From NCBI GenBank assembly GCA_947568835.1, contig OX387605.1, forward strand, positions 19,348,418 through 19,412,417: a DNA stretch of 64,000 nt, read 5' to 3'. The notes beneath the pieces are model-generated. The model did no database searches and was not told the DNA's origin. It saw nothing but the letters and a program-made list of their open reading frames with translations. The stretch comes from Protonemura montana (Eukaryota > Arthropoda > Insecta > Plecoptera > Nemouridae). This document shows, piece after piece, positions 49,196 to 62,624 of this stretch. The position numbers and the translations under genes are program-made. The stretch's first letter is position 1, and the number at the start of each line of letters is the position of its first letter.

Positions 49196-51356
49196 AAACA
49201 ATCATTCAATGTAACAATTCAAATCAAACTTGTAACAGAAAGTTAATCCTGGCCAATAAATTTCCATGGAAAAGTCATCCTTCCTTAGCGGCTGCTTTCT
49301 CGGTTTCCCATGAGTTCTTTTAACTTACTGCAGCTGACAAAAAATTGAATGGAATTGATTTGAATTTCGTTTTGGCGCGCGCGCCAGCGTGCTTTTCAGT
49401 CAAAGGATCAAGCCGGGAAAACGATGCATTGCAAAGCGTTCCACCAGACCAACTCAAAAGCCAATTCAGCTCCGAGCGCTTTCTGGGTCAATTAGTAATT
49501 TAAACTTTGTTTGATTTTCTTTCAGCTATTTTAGAACAAAAAAAAAAACCCGTCGCAAATTCAATTAGTTCAATGAAAACACAAATGTGTGCACACTGTT
49601 CGCAAGCATCTCGCCGAACAATACACAGTAATGAAATACCTTAAGGCACGAAAACATTAAAGTTAACCAATTCAATTGCACACAGGGTGTGTTATATACT
49701 AAATTAACCACACAAGTCTGGAAACTTGCAATCCAATAATCCAATCACCCGCATTAGGAAAACTTACCTTATAAGGTGAGCACTTATTAGGACAGTTGTG
49801 CAGACATAAATACAAGGAAAACCCTGGCGTCGGGTCGAGTCAACTGCGCGAGGGCACGACAGAAGGTTTCTCGAGTGAGACTTTATTTTCATTGCAGATT
49901 TAATCAACCTCAGAAAAAGGCTTCGGGAAATGCATCACCTCTGTGCATCCGTCAACTTTACATTGCCCATACGAGTCACGAGTGTAGATAAAACGCACTT
50001 AAAAAGCTCTCGGCTGTAAGTTAAGCTGTCTTCAGCACGCTACTCCACGGTGCTAAGTTTTGCGAGTTAGCACTTAATTATGCCACGATCGATCACTCGT
50101 ACCAAGTGTAATCAATTTTGCCAGGTGCTTTCGCTAATCTGGGACATGAATCAAATGAAGAGCGTGGTAGGGGGATGTACCAACGTTTCCCGTATCGCAC
50201 AAATAAATTGATATAATGAGTTAAGGATCCAGTTTGTGTCGCGTAACAATGTATATTAAAAGTAAAACAACTGAAAAATTATTTATGAGAAGCCATAAAC
50301 AGAATGAACCAAAATGTTTACAAAAAGATGCATACACTCGTAAATTTTAATGATAATGACAATTACAAATGGCGGTAGAGAAACGCAATACCGAAATGGC
50401 AAACGTCCTGATAAAATAAAACTATGTGCGTTTCACTTATACTGGTTGGGAGCTTCGCCAAGATAAGAAAGAAAATGTGGCACATTTAAACTCTATAAAT
50501 ATTCATACACATTCGAATGGGGTACGGCAGGAGAGGATTGAACTAGTGGACCCAGCCCCATACGCAACGATATGTCCTCCGAGCGTAGAGTGTTATTGTC
50601 ACGATGGTCGGCTTGTCGCTTAGACCTTGCACAGCCAGTTGGGCCAGTGGAAATGGGAAGCCGATAAAAATAGGCTACCCTTGGAACAGAACGTATAGGT
50701 CGACATCGTATCAGCGGCCCTCATCCCATACCCGGGCCGCAGCGATACCTATTCAAGGCGATTCAAAAACAGGAAAAAAAAAACAGTCAAAAGCTAGAGC
50801 ACGAAAATATATAGACAGTTGGAGATGTAACTTACTTTTTTTGCCCTACAATATTTACTATGTGATATTTCCCATATAGGTAATACTGTTTCACATGGCA
50901 TCGTGCTATCTTCGTTTGATATGAACGTGACTGGCGTATTGGAGTATATTTTACGGTTTCAAGCCAAACCGAGCCGCCGCCAATGGATCGAAGACACGAG
51001 AAACGCAAGACTTAAAAAAAAAGTCGATTCAATTACAGTTGGCTACGCGAAGAGAAGGCAGTCAAATCGAATAAAAATGTCGGTAAAATGCGACTCAACT
51101 GATCGCATTTGAAGTAAATGCAAAAACCAACGTGTTTCAAACAAGATTTCCAACCTATGTTTTCTCCCGTTCCCGTTCAAATAAGATTGCCTCGTGCGGT
51201 TGACGGAGTGGAAATATCAGACTCGTTATAGTTTTATAACCAATCATTAGAGAATGAAAATGTTGTTCAGAAAAATTGTGAAAATGTTTTTAGGAAAATT
51301 GTGGTAAGCGTGTTATTTACGCGAAGGTCCATAATGAATTCTGAAAAATAGTAAAT

Positions 51357-51391
51357 TATAGTTTCTATAGTTTCTATAGTTTCTATAGTTT
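51357..51391 (+). repeat. 9-bp tandem repeat TATAGTTTC
   Basis: Nearly four perfect head-to-tail units of TATAGTTTC. Their identity suggests recent slippage expansion. They lie about 30 bp before the hairpin and the two GGCACCTCCAC copies. Confidence 0.9.
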
Positions 51392-51420
51392 ATTTATAGC
51401 ATGTAACGGTCCAATATCAT

Positions 51421-51448
51421 AGCAGCTTTTTAGACCGAAAAAGCTGCT
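51421..51448. repeat. Perfect 11-bp stem hairpin
   Basis: AGCAGCTTTTT (51421-51431) pairs perfectly with AAAAAGCTGCT (51438-51448) around a 6-nt loop. It lies immediately upstream of the two GGCACCTCCAC copies and might belong to the same repeat unit. Confidence 0.55.
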
Positions 51449-51459
51449 TTTGCTAACAT

Positions 51460-51521
51460 GGCACCTCCACGAGTTTAAGCTTGAGCAAGCAGCATTTTGA
51501 TGCTGGCCTCGGCACCTCCAC
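51460..51521 (+). repeat. Two exact GGCACCTCCAC copies 51 bp apart
   Basis: Exact copies lie at 51460-51470 and 51511-51521. Both are preceded within about 20 bp by a GCAGC/GCTGC-type stretch and followed by AGTTTAAGCTT or AGTAAGCTTTT, so the unit seems to be duplicated with divergence. An 11-bp perfect hairpin (51421-51448) sits just upstream. Confidence 0.6.
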
Positions 51522-53864
51522 CAAAGTAAGCTTTTATAAGCAGAAATATATGTAAATGTATGTAGCTTAGCTACAGCAGTTTCTCAAGACTGTTTCGGAA
51601 CCACCAAAGCAAGTTTTTTTACTTCGTCCACTGTTCTCGAACATAACCATAAGGCAAGCAGTCTTCGTACATAAACTCGCACTCCGCCATTAATGTTCCC
51701 AAACTCCAAACCACACCCCAGTAAAACAGCACAGTATTGCCACTAATATTGTGTCCTCTTAGTTAATACCTAGCACCAACTATTGTTATCCGAATTCTAG
51801 ACAAAATGAGGCTGAATGCACGGTGCAACATTACGTTTACAGAAATTATTCACCAAACTAATGATAAGTTCATTTGGGGAATGTTATAATATAATAATAC
51901 ATATAGGTATGTTTGTAGCCGAAGCAACGAGTATTTATGGTAACAGTTATGTTTATATGTATTGTACACCTTCGACTAAAGTGTCGTACAGGTATTTATG
52001 ACATCACTGTGTTTCACTAAAGGTTGATGTGCATTATAATAATTTGTCACACTCGCTATAAATTACAATGCAATTATATAATTTAGAATCGGTCGGTGAA
52101 TTGTGCAGAGCTTATTTGCACTCCAATGAGAATATAATTCAAAATAGGTTTATAGAAATTATTATAATTTGTTTCCTATTGCCTAAAATGTTAATTATAT
52201 AGTATGCTATAATATTATTTAGAATTGTAGACGTTAATCAACTATAGAATTGCACTTCCAATGTCTTAATCAGTGAGAGACTGAAATTCTCAATCTCCGT
52301 TCTAAAAACCGTCTTTGCTTCACGTGTCAAGCGAAGCCAACGCAATATCGCACCATTTCCACGACCCAATCTGCGCGCAAAGCCTATAAGCATTTCGCAC
52401 AATGGCATATTCGGTTTATTTCCGACTAATTAGACGGCAGCATCCACCCGTATAGACAGCGAAGAGAACAATGGGGTTCATCACAGGCCTATTGGAGTCC
52501 GAAGACTGGCTACACAATGCGGGTGGACGAATTCGCGTCCGCACGTGGACAAAAGACCATCAGGATTCCGGGTACAGACTGCCATGTCAAGCCAATATCG
52601 AAGAAACTGTCATCGAGAGAATACAAATTTTATTCTGATAATACTGGGGCGACCATCAATTTTAATCGTGTAGGACATTTCGGTCAATCAATATGCAGAT
52701 TAGATTTTAAATTTGATAGAACTTTGGATTATCTTTTTAGAGCAACCACGTGTTTAATTACAGAGATAGGGGTGGATTGAACGGGACGCAACCCCTTCGT
52801 ATAAGGTAGAGTTATAAGTAAATTTAGAATAGATTAATTTTTTAAGGGGAGGATTACGAATTTGAATATAACTTCGTTAAGAGCGAACAATAAAACCGAG
52901 TCCAAGAAATAAAGCAGGGCTTGAAGATCTACAAAATATCGTGCGCCCGTTCGAGATACCATTCTTGTGCCACGACAAACACCAAACTTGGCAATTCTTA
53001 TCTGGAACCGAGCCCCAGCTCCACAAATCTCGCACTAGCCCGAAATAAACCCCCCTTTATCTATAAATCCAGTTTACGCTCTTCAAGGGTCTTACTACTG
53101 TGTATATAAAAACTTCATCGTTGCATCCACAAGAGGCTAATATACAAATAGTATACATTCGTTCTAAGCTATCTTTCGTCCCAATTCCAATGTATTTTTC
53201 ATCCAAGTAATCCTGCCTAGCTGTTCCCCTAGCTATAGTAGTACTATGTCTACACTCATTCAGTTGCCAGCTTCGAACATCCCCTATCTCTGGACGCTAC
53301 ACGTAGCATTCTGAACAATTAATGAACTGCTCTCCTTGCCCTCGCTCCCTAATTCACCCTCAAAGTCATGGGCCTAGCGTATACATATCCGGGACGCTCG
53401 CCCATCGCTCCCTTAGCCAAGTTAAAGGTTACGGAGAGGAGCTTACTAGGATCCCCGAAGACTTGCGTGGTCACTGCGGTTACACCCCTCAGCGCAGTTT
53501 TCAGTCGGCCCATAGATATTATATTTTACAGGATTTGGTTCAATAATAACTAACGCGATTCGGCCCCACGTGTTTGTTCAACATCGATCCCCCCCGTTCG
53601 CAGGCAAGTTAATTAACTCGGCGATCCAAATGATAAATAACTTTTTATCAAAGAAAGTCTAAGTAAATAAATAAATACCCACTTTGTACGTTCACGATAG
53701 GCATCGGGCAATAAAATAGTACGTTCAACCGGCGAAAGTACCAATCGTTGACCACCTCTACTAATACAATAATTGTATGCACGTGACTCGGTGTATTTTC
53801 CACTGCAATTTTATTGGTGTTTTAATCTGAATAATAGTTGAGATTGGCGTCCCCCAAGGATCGG

Positions 53865-54035
53865 GCAGTGGGCACGCGATCGCCGTCGCCCGACACATGG
53901 AGGTCGGTATTCCCATGTGACCGACGGCGACGTCGACCGGGCGTTGCCACGATTTTCGTCCCGACATGCATTCGGACGACGTCGCTTGCACGCACTTCGA
54001 CGCCGACGTCAGTCGTCGAGCGGTCTCTCCAGCCT
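53865..54035. other. CpG-dense patch, GACGTCG/CGACGCCGACGTC-rich
   Basis: GACGGCGACGTCGACC, GGACGACGTCGC and TCGACGCCGACGTCAGTCG occur in a row. Frames of about 72-88 codons through it are arginine-rich, because GC-rich DNA has few stops, and show no domain. Confidence 0.5.
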
Positions 54036-56272
54036 ACTAACGCTAGGAGAAGCTAAACAAAGAACTAAACGAGGCAAGGCAATTAAACAACCTCGTGAAT
54101 ATTCAGTTATGCTAAGTGTTTCACGCCGAAGTACATGGGAAAACTTGGGAGAGGGAGAGAGAAATGAGAAAAAAATCCCCTAATCGATCGACTGGGCTAT
54201 ATGCCAATCTTTTGATCAAGAAACGCATTTACTTCGAGTAATGAAATGTCGATTAAAATATCTGGGCAGGCGATGTTATCGTTTTGCACTTCGCAATCGG
54301 AAAACGTTTAACTTTCTTACGTGTTTTCATCCAACCCTTTGTCTCGTTGGTAATTCAGTATCAATTTGCATGGCGGTATCAATTGAAATCTACGGAAATA
54401 ATAAGGAACAGCATTACAGAAGCGGACGCATGTTATAAAAATACCGCCTAATCACCCAATTAAACGACGTAAAAAGAAGTAGACACATTTAAAACTGGAC
54501 TCTTAACTCGAGATAAGATCATAAGCGGGCAAGATCGTGCTCCGTGATTACGCCGTTCGTGTGTTTCGATTGCAGCGCCCGTATGGATTGTGTGAGATTT
54601 TATTGATCGACTGCGATCCATCTGGTTCTGTTCACAGAGTGGAAATTGTTTCCGCTGTCCCTAGCCTCGCGGCGCGCGCTGCGCGATGCCTCGCGGCAAG
54701 AATACTAAATATATGCAACGCGACTTAAGGTGCCTACGCTCGACATTGACTCGACGCAAGTTGTCACAACGTTCTCCTATCCGAAGGTTGCTCGTACCGC
54801 TGCAAGGGTGCGATACTGCCCTAACATGTCTCTCGATGTCCCTTGAACGTATTATGTTTTCCCCGTAAAGAGCCTAGAGATTGGAACGTATTTCTCTCCC
54901 TAAAAGGGGCAAACGCAACAAACTCACGACAGTTATCTTCCGTTTATTCTTTAGTTTCTGTTAGTGATGATTAGATAATGCACACAATAATTACAACTCG
55001 CCGAGAAAATTTACAATCATCCGGAAACTACGCACACTTTATATTGATCACTCTGTTGCGGGGATCGAGTAACGCGTCGACCCAGGCGTCTTAATCACGG
55101 CCAGCTCGACGAACGCAACACAACAAACTTGCGGAGAAATGGAAAAGCGGCACACACGCTACGCGTGGCCGCCGTAGCCACGTTGTGGGGAAAATCACGA
55201 TAAAATGGCTAGTAATACGTACGTGACCGAATCGGCTGGAACGAATTATCTAAACAGAAACCGAAGACCAAGAAATTGAATTATGATTGGTGGGGCTGTT
55301 GCAGCCAACCGAAGAGAGCGGAGTCAATAAAAAAAGGCAGAGATTTTCTTCCGTTTAGCATTCGCATGGGAGAATGAATTATGGGACGATGTGTTGCTGG
55401 GCGAGAGGTTCCTATTGGTTCGCCTATAGTGCATGGCAGGCGAAATTTTGTGAAATTATGGTAAAATCTTTTATCGAATCGTTTCGATGTTATATTTCGA
55501 AGTTTCAACATTATCACAAAGCCATAGTAAACGGTGAACTGCATTTCGGATATAATTTTGAAAATTTAATAAAGCGTTTTGTTCAAATTATTGTCAATGT
55601 AATAGAGTAGCATATTATATTGGCTTATATTTATACATAAATAATTATAATAAAAACGCGATAACGTCCAACATTTCACATTATATGAAAATTAACAAAA
55701 TATTTCGTGAAACAATGCAGAAACGTAATTTTCCACGTTTATATAATCGCCATTGGCGCAAACAAATATTTATTTTATACCACGCGACACAGCGACATGG
55801 AGTTGCCATCGCACACGCGCAAATCGACGCACATCCACGCACTATTTACTCAATTAACGCGTGCAATTAACGGCCCGGTCGGAAGTTCGTTAAGAAGAAA
55901 CATTATCGGTCCGACATCCCCATATTAGCAGCCAAGATATGCGAAACAACGTCAATTAAAAAGTAATTACAATGCCCCCCGTAGGTAGCTGGTTCAATTG
56001 AGGTTTGGCCAACTAGGATCAGAAGAAAACTGAGGAAAGTACACGCACGCATGCGTACAGTTGTAGGGTTGCGTGGACGGTGACTGAAAGTTTGACGTGT
56101 GACTTGAGAAACAGCGGACATTCGACTCGCCACGCAATGCCTCGATTAGTACGGGACCAACCCTTCATTATAATTAGCTTCACAATCAAAGACACATAAT
56201 AAAAAAATGTTTTCCCGTCCCGAGCCAGCCCCCGTCGCCTATGAACAGTCATTTCGGTAAACTGTTTGAAAT

Positions 56273-56283
56273 GGCACTTCCCA
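56273..56283 (+). repeat. Weak GGCACCTCCAC-family site (two mismatches)
   Basis: GGCACTTCCCA is followed by AATCCACTTTGC. The preceding bases (TTTGAAAT) and the following CCACTTT resemble the 42498 copy. It is a marginal member. Confidence 0.25.
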
Positions 56284-56760
56284 AATCCACTTTGCTAATA
56301 AAAAAAGTCCGATGTACTATGGCATTTTTTTTTCAAGTGTTTTTTGATGATGAAGGACAACGGCCTGGGTGCTATGATATGTGATTTCATTTTAATAATT
56401 CAGATTCCTTTGTCGTGCGCTTTATTATCCCATTAATTCTAGTGGAAAGCGAGCTTCCAGAGAAATTCCCAACGGTGTCGGCAACTACTCGCGGAGGAGG
56501 CTGCAAGCGCCAGGGCGGGTAGGCCCCGCAGCGGTATCGATTACCCTCTGGGCCTACAAACAATGGACCCCGCCAAAGTGCCCCGCCATTCCGATTCCAC
56601 AATTGGGACTCTTACACTTTTACTATGGGGCTGCGCTAGTGGGAAGCGTAGATATACAATGCTAATTAGGAAGCGACCTCACCAGGCCGCTAGTTATTTT
56701 CGGGTTTCATCTGTTATTTTAGCTGAAGAGAAAGCATGGTCTTATTGCCCTAGCGTGTCG

Positions 56761-56771
56761 GTGGAGGTGCC
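56761..56771 (-). repeat. GGCACCTCCAC-family site (exact)
   Basis: This exact minus-strand copy is followed by AAGTTCAAGCTC, similar to the 27512 copy, which makes a shared repeat origin more likely than chance recurrence of an 11-mer. Confidence 0.55.
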
Positions 56772-57059
56772 AAGTTCAAGCTCAAAGATATAATTTTTTA
56801 CGTTTGGATCGAAATTTTACGCTGTACATCCTTAATTTATGACAGAAAAATACATAATTCAGCTTCGATAATCAGAAAACTTTTCATCGTCACCAAAACC
56901 CTTTCTTAACTATTGATAAAAGCACGGATAAACATCTCCCAAATTTCTTAGCCAAAGATCCATTATATAACTTTCCGATATCAGTAGACCATTATCGTAA
57001 CATTATCTCTGATGGTAATATATTTAGCATGTAAGTTGTTCACTTAGCCAAGGCGATAA

Positions 57060-57105
57060 GCGCGCGTCTCGACGCCGAGCCTAGCGTCGACGTCGTCTTG
57101 ATCGC
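57060..57105. other. Short CpG-dense patch CTCGACGCCGAGC...GTCGACGTCG
   Basis: The word CGACGCCGAGC is shared with 27351-27362, and GACGTCG with the patches at 577-690 and 53865-54035. Confidence 0.4.
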
Positions 57106-60100
57106 TTGCCACGTGATGTAAACTCACCCCCTGCTCCTTTCGCGCTGCTGCTGTCGACCCCCCCGGCAGGCAGCACCCCGAGAACTCCATTAGGTCATCC
57201 CCTATCCATGCTCCCAACCCAACCCCCTATGGCTGATGTGATGTATGCATGGGTGGTGATTCAAGCCGACCCCGGCTGCATGATGATGTAACTGGATTTG
57301 ATGACGATCATTGCAGCTCGAACTACAGATAGTCGATCCCCAGAGCAAACTCTTCCCGAGCTTTCGCTTCGTATTATATTAAACTTGGGAAGCTCCTAAT
57401 GGGGGAAATGGAAACTGTTCTGTCTCTCTTTCCGCGTGCGTGCGACGCCGTCGCGTATGCAAATCTATTTTGACCAAGTTAGCTGGGTATATAGCCCTTG
57501 TTGTCGAAATTGTATGGCAACCGTCAACCTTGATATTCAATTTATGTAGCACGTTAAGTAGTCGAGACCGTACATCCTGCAGATTAAGTTATTCCTCAGT
57601 TGCTGTTGTGTAAAAGAGCACACGAGCTGTAGATATATTTTATGATACTAGGTTATGTAATCAGGACGAAAAGGTTCTGAAAAATCTTGCGCTGATGGTT
57701 GCACGAAGGGAAGTAAAATGAAGGAATAGAAACAGTCTGCAGCTAGCGCGTTCGTTCGAGGGCACAGACTTGGAGAGGCAGAGGCATAAAGAAGTCGTGC
57801 ACAGCAATTTAGTTCGGCGAGCACTTTGGCTGTCGGGCGAAATGCAAATGTCTGCCATACACAAAATGGTGTCGTACATATAGCAGGTATTGCCAGGCAG
57901 TACGGTTGCCAGCTCGCGCTCTCTGCTCCTCATTTGTAACAATCCGCGACATGAATCGAACGCGATAGATTATTTTGCTTGAGGCGAAGCAACTCATAGA
58001 GCAATTCTAGCTGGCAATGCATCCAGTTTGTATGCTTCGCCGCAAGATCCTCTTCCTGCAACGTGGCAGCTACTCGAAAGTAGAGATACTAGGGCATGTA
58101 GAAACCTCGCTGAAGCATCAAACCAAAATCCCATTCAGAGTTATCGCATATCCTCATGTAATTTAAATAAACTACATAGTCTAGCCAAACTATACGAGTT
58201 TAAACAAAATGGCGCTTCAAACATGTGTCCTTGAAACGTATAACAACTGTTGTCTGGCACAAAACCGAATATGTTTCGAGTATCCGATGGCCAGAGCTGG
58301 CCCGGAGCCATCCAATAGAAGTTGCGAGCAACCCCTCCAAAGTTCCACCATAGATTCAAAGTACAGGAAATAATCAGCGAATGCATCGAGCAAAGTGAAT
58401 TAATCGTCTCGCGTTGTGTATATCGGTACATAGGATGGAAGAACATGTCATGATTAAGCTTTCGCATTTACATATACACACTACACACCCATGCCGAACT
58501 AATTCAAGCTGACAACTCGAAATTAATAGTAATCAGGATGAATTATACGTATGCAAATCCTCTATATATTGCCACTAGGTCTTATACATCAGATGTATCG
58601 ATTTCATTGTAAATAGAGATCTATCTGTGGTGCGTTGCGATATAGCTGTACGCTCAGTACTTGGGGGCGCAATACTGTAGCCAATATCGATGGCAGCGGG
58701 TTCCAATAAAACGTGATAAATGAACATGGGGCTGGACCGCCGTGGTTCAGGATGTCACATGCGTCAGCATGTTTTCCACCTTCGGGAGGAGTCAAGAAAG
58801 GATATTACTTTGGTTCCTTGATGCTATTGACCATAGGAACAGAATGTGTTCAGATGGAGGCCTAGCATTGAAATATTTACATCGGGCCTACATTTAAGGT
58901 TGGTATCGATTTTTTTACTTTTGACTATTCAGGATTTTATTCGCAACTCCCTTCTTTGATGCAACAAGAATAGACAACATGTGATTGTATTATTATGAAC
59001 ACTACTACCGTTATAATAATAAAATACCCCGCGCATTACAAGCGTTTGCAATTTAAATGAGATTTCAAATAAACATGTAATTTATTTGGTATTGTTCGCG
59101 AGCACAACGGATTGTTGCAAAGACAATGTAATTAAAATGCTGGCAAATTGATAACAAACAGATTTGTGCAATGTTTTAAGCCAGTGCTAGAGGTTAAAAA
59201 ATCTATCGTCTCCACAAACGGCCGAAAAAGGGAGTTGTTTAGCTTGCTTGTTTACTAGATACAAATATAAATGCACAAAGCCTGTTTTTACAGGCGGCTT
59301 TTGTGCTAATACTGTTGTTGTTGACGCGAAATTACGCGAACGCAATTGCAGCTAGTTATTAGTCTTCTTAACAATAAAACTGAAGCAAGCCCGGAGCTAG
59401 AATCTAAAATGCCAACGAATCGACTTGCAATTACCCAATTAATTAATATTTGATTGAGTACCGGCCATCAAAGGAAACCGACAGCAACAATTTTGTTTTG
59501 AAAGCGTAGAAAATATCAAAGTAATGAGACAAAATATGCGAGAAAATGCTAAGCGAAATCAGTAAAAGCATTCCCCCAAAAACTCACCCCTAGTTCATGA
59601 ATCCATACCACCTTCGATAACAAAAGCAATAACCCCTCACATCCACATTTCGTTCGGATCCGTACTATAAGTATAACAAATGTGTCTGCTTTCCCCTTTC
59701 TGATAGGAAATTTGTTGAAATATCTCATCGAGTAAACTAACGTTTCCGGGCAAAGCGGTTTCCTATCAATATTTGCTACCGGACGTTGGGCCAGAGCAAA
59801 TTACATCAAAGCAAATTCACGAAGAATTAATTTACGGCACGATCTCTTTATATAAATGCAATAGTTACTTGTAGAGTTTACTGCACAAAGCGAATTCATT
59901 TCGACCTTTTGCAATGATTCCAATTACAAGTTACTGATACCGGCTACTGGCTTTGACACTATGGGAAGCAAAAATTCTCTCAGACTTTCAGCAAAGGGGA
60001 CTCTTGTAGCTACACAAAAGTATAGATCACTAGTTCTGTTCTTATTTAAGTGCCAGGAGATAATATAAATCGGAGCTCATAAAAGATACGCTAAACTTTC

Positions 60101-62294
60101 ATTTGGAGAGCCGTTTTTCCTTACTTCTGAGTTGGCGCCAAACATTCAGGACGCTTACACGCTCGAGGAAAAACAACTCTAGATTAGCTCCTTTAGTATC
60201 GCATTTCCAGAATCGAGGAAACGCCTTGACCAAAAAACACATAACCAAACCAGACGAATAATTCCTCGGACGGACTCTATAAGAAATGCCAAAGCGACAT
60301 TTTCACCAGAAATTTTACTATGTACACAACTAAGTGCACGCTATGTACAAACATACACAACTAAGAGCAGACTCGCATATAAGTTAGATGCACAAAACAA
60401 TGTGCAAACGCAAGTGGAATTCCTTTTACAAATGAGTGCAGTTTCAATGGAGATGTAAAATATCTCCATCAAAAACATTTCCTTACGGAGGAGAACAAAA
60501 TGAACATGAATATCTAACAGAAAGTTCCACATAAATATGTTGGTCCAGTTTCTGTGCTTGATCATTTTTTGTTTGTTTCCCAGCATGAGTGTTTATACCA
60601 GATTGGAGTCAGTGTACACAAGAAAAAAAATAAATAAAAAAAATCTGTACAATGTATTTGGTAATCAGCGAAGCTTTCAGGAAAGGCATTTGTTCACGAC
60701 AGAATCAGGGATTCAACTTTTTCTACATGAAATGCGATCATTTATAGCACTGCATTAAAAATGCGAGCAAAAAGTCGCGTTATTTAAAAACTGCAAGAAA
60801 CAAAGAAACAGAGAGCAAGAGCATAGAGGAAAACAAAACAAAAAAACGCGGTTTCCAGGGTTAGTTGCAACACGTGCTCTGATATCATGTGCAGCACACA
60901 GCAAGAAAAGTCATACATCCTTTCTCATCTTTCTCACATGTATTTATTCACCACACAAAACGACATCTAGCGTCATAGTATCACTTGGGTTGAAAATTAA
61001 AATAGTTCAAACTATTTCATTAAAATGGCTTCTCCCCAAAAACCAATTAATCACACGAGCATTAATTGTGCATAGCGCAACTGGACCCATTCGTCAAGAA
61101 AGCTTTCTCCCCTTAGGATATCCGTATCACCAAATGAAAAATATTTTAAATATAACCTTTATGTCAGACGGGGTTATCCTAGCCTCATTTTCATATGACG
61201 AATGAAAAGCTACAAGAATCATAATTAACAAGTTGGAAAAAACAAAATTACACTGCAACAACTTTTTGCAAACTTTGCGAGCATATATACACATATATAT
61301 ATAACGACATCATTTGCGCGCGAAAATGATGGCATACCACGCGCTTCTAACAACTTTTTTGATTAAAAGCTTGCTCGTTATACCGCCAGAGTAAATTAAT
61401 AATTTGAACGAGTCATCATGCCCGAATAAAAGACACGATGATAGCGACAGACTTTGCGCACACAGAATAATCAAACGGATTATAATAAAAAGCTTGTGAT
61501 AAATCAGTGGTCCATTGGTCCTCCGGGCTTGTATGCATGTTCCCCTATGAGCTATAATCAATCTCTGCAGCACAGAGACGCGCGGCGGTCTGTGAGTCGA
61601 CGCCGACATATGAGTCACGACGCTTGGTCACTCATTGCATATCAATGCACGACGCCCAGTGGTGGAACGCTGCGAAATCTTTTGTTTCAGAGCTTTACGA
61701 GGGCTCTTGATCATCGTCCTTTAAATTTAATAAACTTTTGGGAAAGAATGATCCAATTGTGTGCCGGATAGAGAGGGAGTTTTGCAATGATATTCACATT
61801 TGTCATCGGTGTGAAGCGACCAACTAAAATAGGCAGACTAGCTGCCAAAAGGCTCTTTCTGAGGCTGCTTGACAATCGTTTTTTTTTTTATCTGGACAGT
61901 TTCCTATTAGGCGAACAGGTCAAGGCAGAATGATTTAAAAAAATGCAAGTATTAGCATGGCTTGGATATAATCTAAATCAACACGCCAGTTGGAAGGCAT
62001 GGAAGCTACCATCATCTGTGACCTCTGGTCAGAAAAGCTTGCACCGGATATACCCGACTAGCATCGAGCCACGATCTACACCGAAACTAATTAAGCATGC
62101 CAGGTAATTCAAAAAGTCCATGAAAAAATTATTTAACGGCTAAAACTCTGTCCAATTCGCGTGTTTCAGCGAGAGTTTTCCACGTTCAGCGGTTATTTTC
62201 CAGCAAAGCCGACAGAAATTAATAAACGCCACAACCTTTCTGTAGCGCATGCGTGGTGATCCATAATGCACGTGTGCACGACGCCACTGAGAGA

Positions 62295-62624
62295 TCAGTT
62301 CGATAATCCTCCAACAGGAGCGGCACTGCAGCCTCCTCCGCCCTCGTCACGGTCAATTTCCAGACGAAAATCCCCAGGAAAATCAACATTGATGACCACC
62401 CAATTATCGGGAGGCGCGTAATCAGACAACGAACACATTGACAAGCCTGCGTCGCTCATCTTTAATCCATGGCCACCACCTCGCATGACGTCACAACAAT
62501 GAAATCGGGCACCTCCACTCGCGGAACAACAAAGACGCTCAATGCAGTCGAAAAGCAACAACAGCACATTCAACAACAAAAAGAAAGAAAAAAAATACCA
62601 TTCGATACATAGAAAGGCACTCAC
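62295..62624 (-). other. Unidentified 109-codon ORF with GC-rich second half
   Basis: It starts with a hydrophobic stretch (residues about 9-26, FFSFFLLLNVLLLLFDCI) that could be a signal or membrane segment. It then runs through a GC-rich half (YAPPDNWVVINVDFPGDF at about residues 68-85) and a Gly/Ala-rich end. No domain is recognised. It overlaps an exact GGCACCTCCAC copy, so part may be repeat-derived. Confidence 0.15.
62508..62518 (+). repeat. GGCACCTCCAC-family site (exact)
   Basis: This exact plus-strand copy lies inside the 62295-62624 minus-strand ORF candidate, immediately beside its GC-rich half. Confidence 0.5.
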
